DNA of 6,555 bases, from assembly GCA_050697155.1 (NCBI GenBank), contig JBOGZD010000137.1, forward strand, positions 1 through 6,555. The letters run 5' to 3'. The notes under the pieces are model-generated. The model was not told the origin of the DNA and did no database searches. It saw only the letters and a list, made by a program, of their open reading frames with translations. Below are positions 6,222 to 6,555 of the stretch, piece by piece. Source of the stretch: JBOGZD01 sp050697155. Lineage in GTDB: Bacteria > Actinomycetota > Thermoleophilia > Solirubrobacterales > 70-9. Position numbers and translations under genes: made by a program. Numbering within the stretch: the first letter of the stretch is position 1; the number at the start of each line of letters is the position of its first letter.

Positions 6222-6245
6222 AACCGGCGACGCGTCTTGCCGGTT
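6222..6245. repeat. nested inverted repeat
   Basis: AACCGGC (6222-6228) and GCCGGTT (6239-6245) form a perfect 7-bp stem. The loop itself contains the 8-bp palindrome GACGCGTC (6229-6236). It lies about 100 bases upstream of the small ORF. Confidence 0.4.
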
Positions 6246-6332
6246 CCCGCGCAAGAAGCTCGGCTGCGCTGCCGTTCCGTTGCTGCCTGATCCATGGCCA
6301 GGCCAGCGGGAATGCCTTGGCCGGGTCCAGTG

Positions 6333-6338
6333 TATACC
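6333..6338 (+). promoter_or_regulatory. candidate -10 element for a leaderless transcript
   Basis: TATACC ends seven bases before the ATG at 6346. That would place the transcript start at or next to the start codon, fitting the absence of a Shine-Dalgarno sequence. The region where a -35 box would sit (GAATGC, 6310-6315) does not match consensus. Confidence 0.22.
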
Positions 6339-6345
6339 CAACATC

Positions 6346-6492
6346 ATGAAACGAAGCATCGGGCGGCTAGCTGGCGCGGTAGCACTGGCCCCTCTGCTGC
6401 TCAGCGCGACGCTGCTGGCGGGGCCACTGGTGTCAAGGGCCAACAAGAATCCCCACTGGTGGCCAGATAATTCCCCACCCCTCCTGGGGTAG
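6346..6492 (+). CDS. small exported peptide candidate, 48 aa
   Basis: The ORF starts MKRSIGRLAGAVALAPLLLS and ends NPHWWPDNSPPLLG. It has the three parts of a signal peptide: a basic n-region (K2, R3, R7), a hydrophobic core at about 8-26, and a possible cleavage site after SRA near residue 32. That would release a peptide of about 16 residues rich in Pro and Trp. There is no lipobox Cys. No Shine-Dalgarno sequence precedes the ATG, so a leaderless transcript is the likely expression mode. The frame is open further upstream to 6058, but that part does not look like protein. The stop is followed two bases later by a strong inverted repeat. No family is recognised. It could also be the start of a larger exported protein truncated by a frameshift, or a chance ORF. 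Confidence 0.4.
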   Translation: MKRSIGRLAGAVALAPLLLSATLLAGPLVSRANKNPHWWPDNSPPLLG

Positions 6493-6494
6493 TT

Positions 6495-6543
6495 CGCCCC
6501 GGCTTTGGAGCCGAGCCGTAGGCGAGGCGGAGAAGCCGGGGCG
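6495..6543. repeat. perfect 11-bp inverted repeat at the right edge
   Basis: CGCCCCGGCTT (6495-6505) and AAGCCGGGGCG (6533-6543) pair perfectly around a 27-nt loop built of related GAGCC/GGCGAGG words. It begins two bases after the small ORF's TAG, as a terminator would, but no T-run is seen in the remaining 12 bases. It also resembles dispersed GC-rich palindromic repeats, of which this may be one copy. Confidence 0.6.
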
Positions 6544-6555
6544 GGCGAGCCGCTG

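Larger units (their letters stand above)
5895..6345. other. non-coding stretch with several short dyads
   Basis: No frame here looks like protein on either strand. It carries GTTGCA twice 12 bases apart (5980, 5992), GAGACG/CGTCTC (6028-6033, 6043-6048), TTCCCC/GGGGAA (6132-6137, 6142-6147), the palindrome GGTTGCAACC (6170-6179) and AACCGGC/GCCGGTT (6222-6228, 6239-6245). It also holds copy 2 of the 18-bp repeat. I do not recognise a known RNA family: tRNA, RNase P, tmRNA and SRP RNA hallmarks are absent. Confidence 0.5.

Noticed and set aside
5928..6446. 172-codon minus-strand frame ending DLELKRTFRG
   Set aside because: The last residues look like a natural protein end, but the rest is Ser/Arg/Pro-rich noise with poor codon bias. 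At most a few terminal codons could be a remnant, which is too little to call.
1..6555. CRISPR array, tRNA or other structural RNA, phage or defence system
   Set aside because: No regularly spaced repeats, no cloverleaf or RNase P/tmRNA/SRP hallmarks, and no integrase, transposase, nuclease or toxin-antitoxin genes were seen.

Overview
This is a GC-rich window with strong G/C bias at third codon positions. The protein styles (a secreted M14 carboxypeptidase with C-terminal extensions, a sialidase-type tail, a small SAM methyltransferase of actinobacterial type) suggest a high-GC actinobacterium, perhaps a Thermoleophilia/Solirubrobacterales relative. That placement is inferred from protein style and no marker gene supports it. 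No rRNA, tRNA, CRISPR array or complete transposon was found.

Layout. Positions 1-344 hold no secure gene: a possible gene tail overlapping a possible small ORF through GTGA, one copy of an 18-bp hairpin repeat, and an inverted repeat just past the methyltransferase stop. Positions 345-1130 (minus) encode an intact class I SAM-dependent methyltransferase. Positions 1206-2195 are a patchwork of three broken coding sequences: a frameshifted tail of an unrecognised protein (minus), a PiT-type phosphate permease fragment lacking both ends (minus), and the C-terminal third of a D-2-hydroxyacid dehydrogenase (plus). The last two meet head to head, both 5'-truncated, within a few bases of position 1900.

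Positions 2192-5248 (minus) carry the dominant gene, a 1018-residue secreted zinc carboxypeptidase with a clear signal peptide, ribosome-binding site and plausible promoter. Its stop codon overlaps that of the dehydrogenase remnant in a shared CTAG. Upstream on the same strand (5541-5891) is the C-terminal part of a sialidase/BNR-repeat-like protein cut at its 5' end. Positions 5895-6345 are non-coding and hold several short dyads and the second copy of the 18-bp repeat. A 48-residue signal-peptide-like ORF (6346-6492, plus) follows, then a perfect 11-bp inverted repeat at the right edge.

How the genes work together. Only the methyltransferase and the carboxypeptidase look complete. The carboxypeptidase and the sialidase-like protein fit an exported degradative function, but nothing ties them to the methyltransferase. 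The main signal is the density of truncated genes with sharp junctions (about 1570, 1900 and 5890) plus a frameshift (about 1497). This means either a decayed, rearranged region or a chimeric metagenomic assembly, which the sequence alone cannot decide. I found no convincing new defence, mobile or biosynthetic system.
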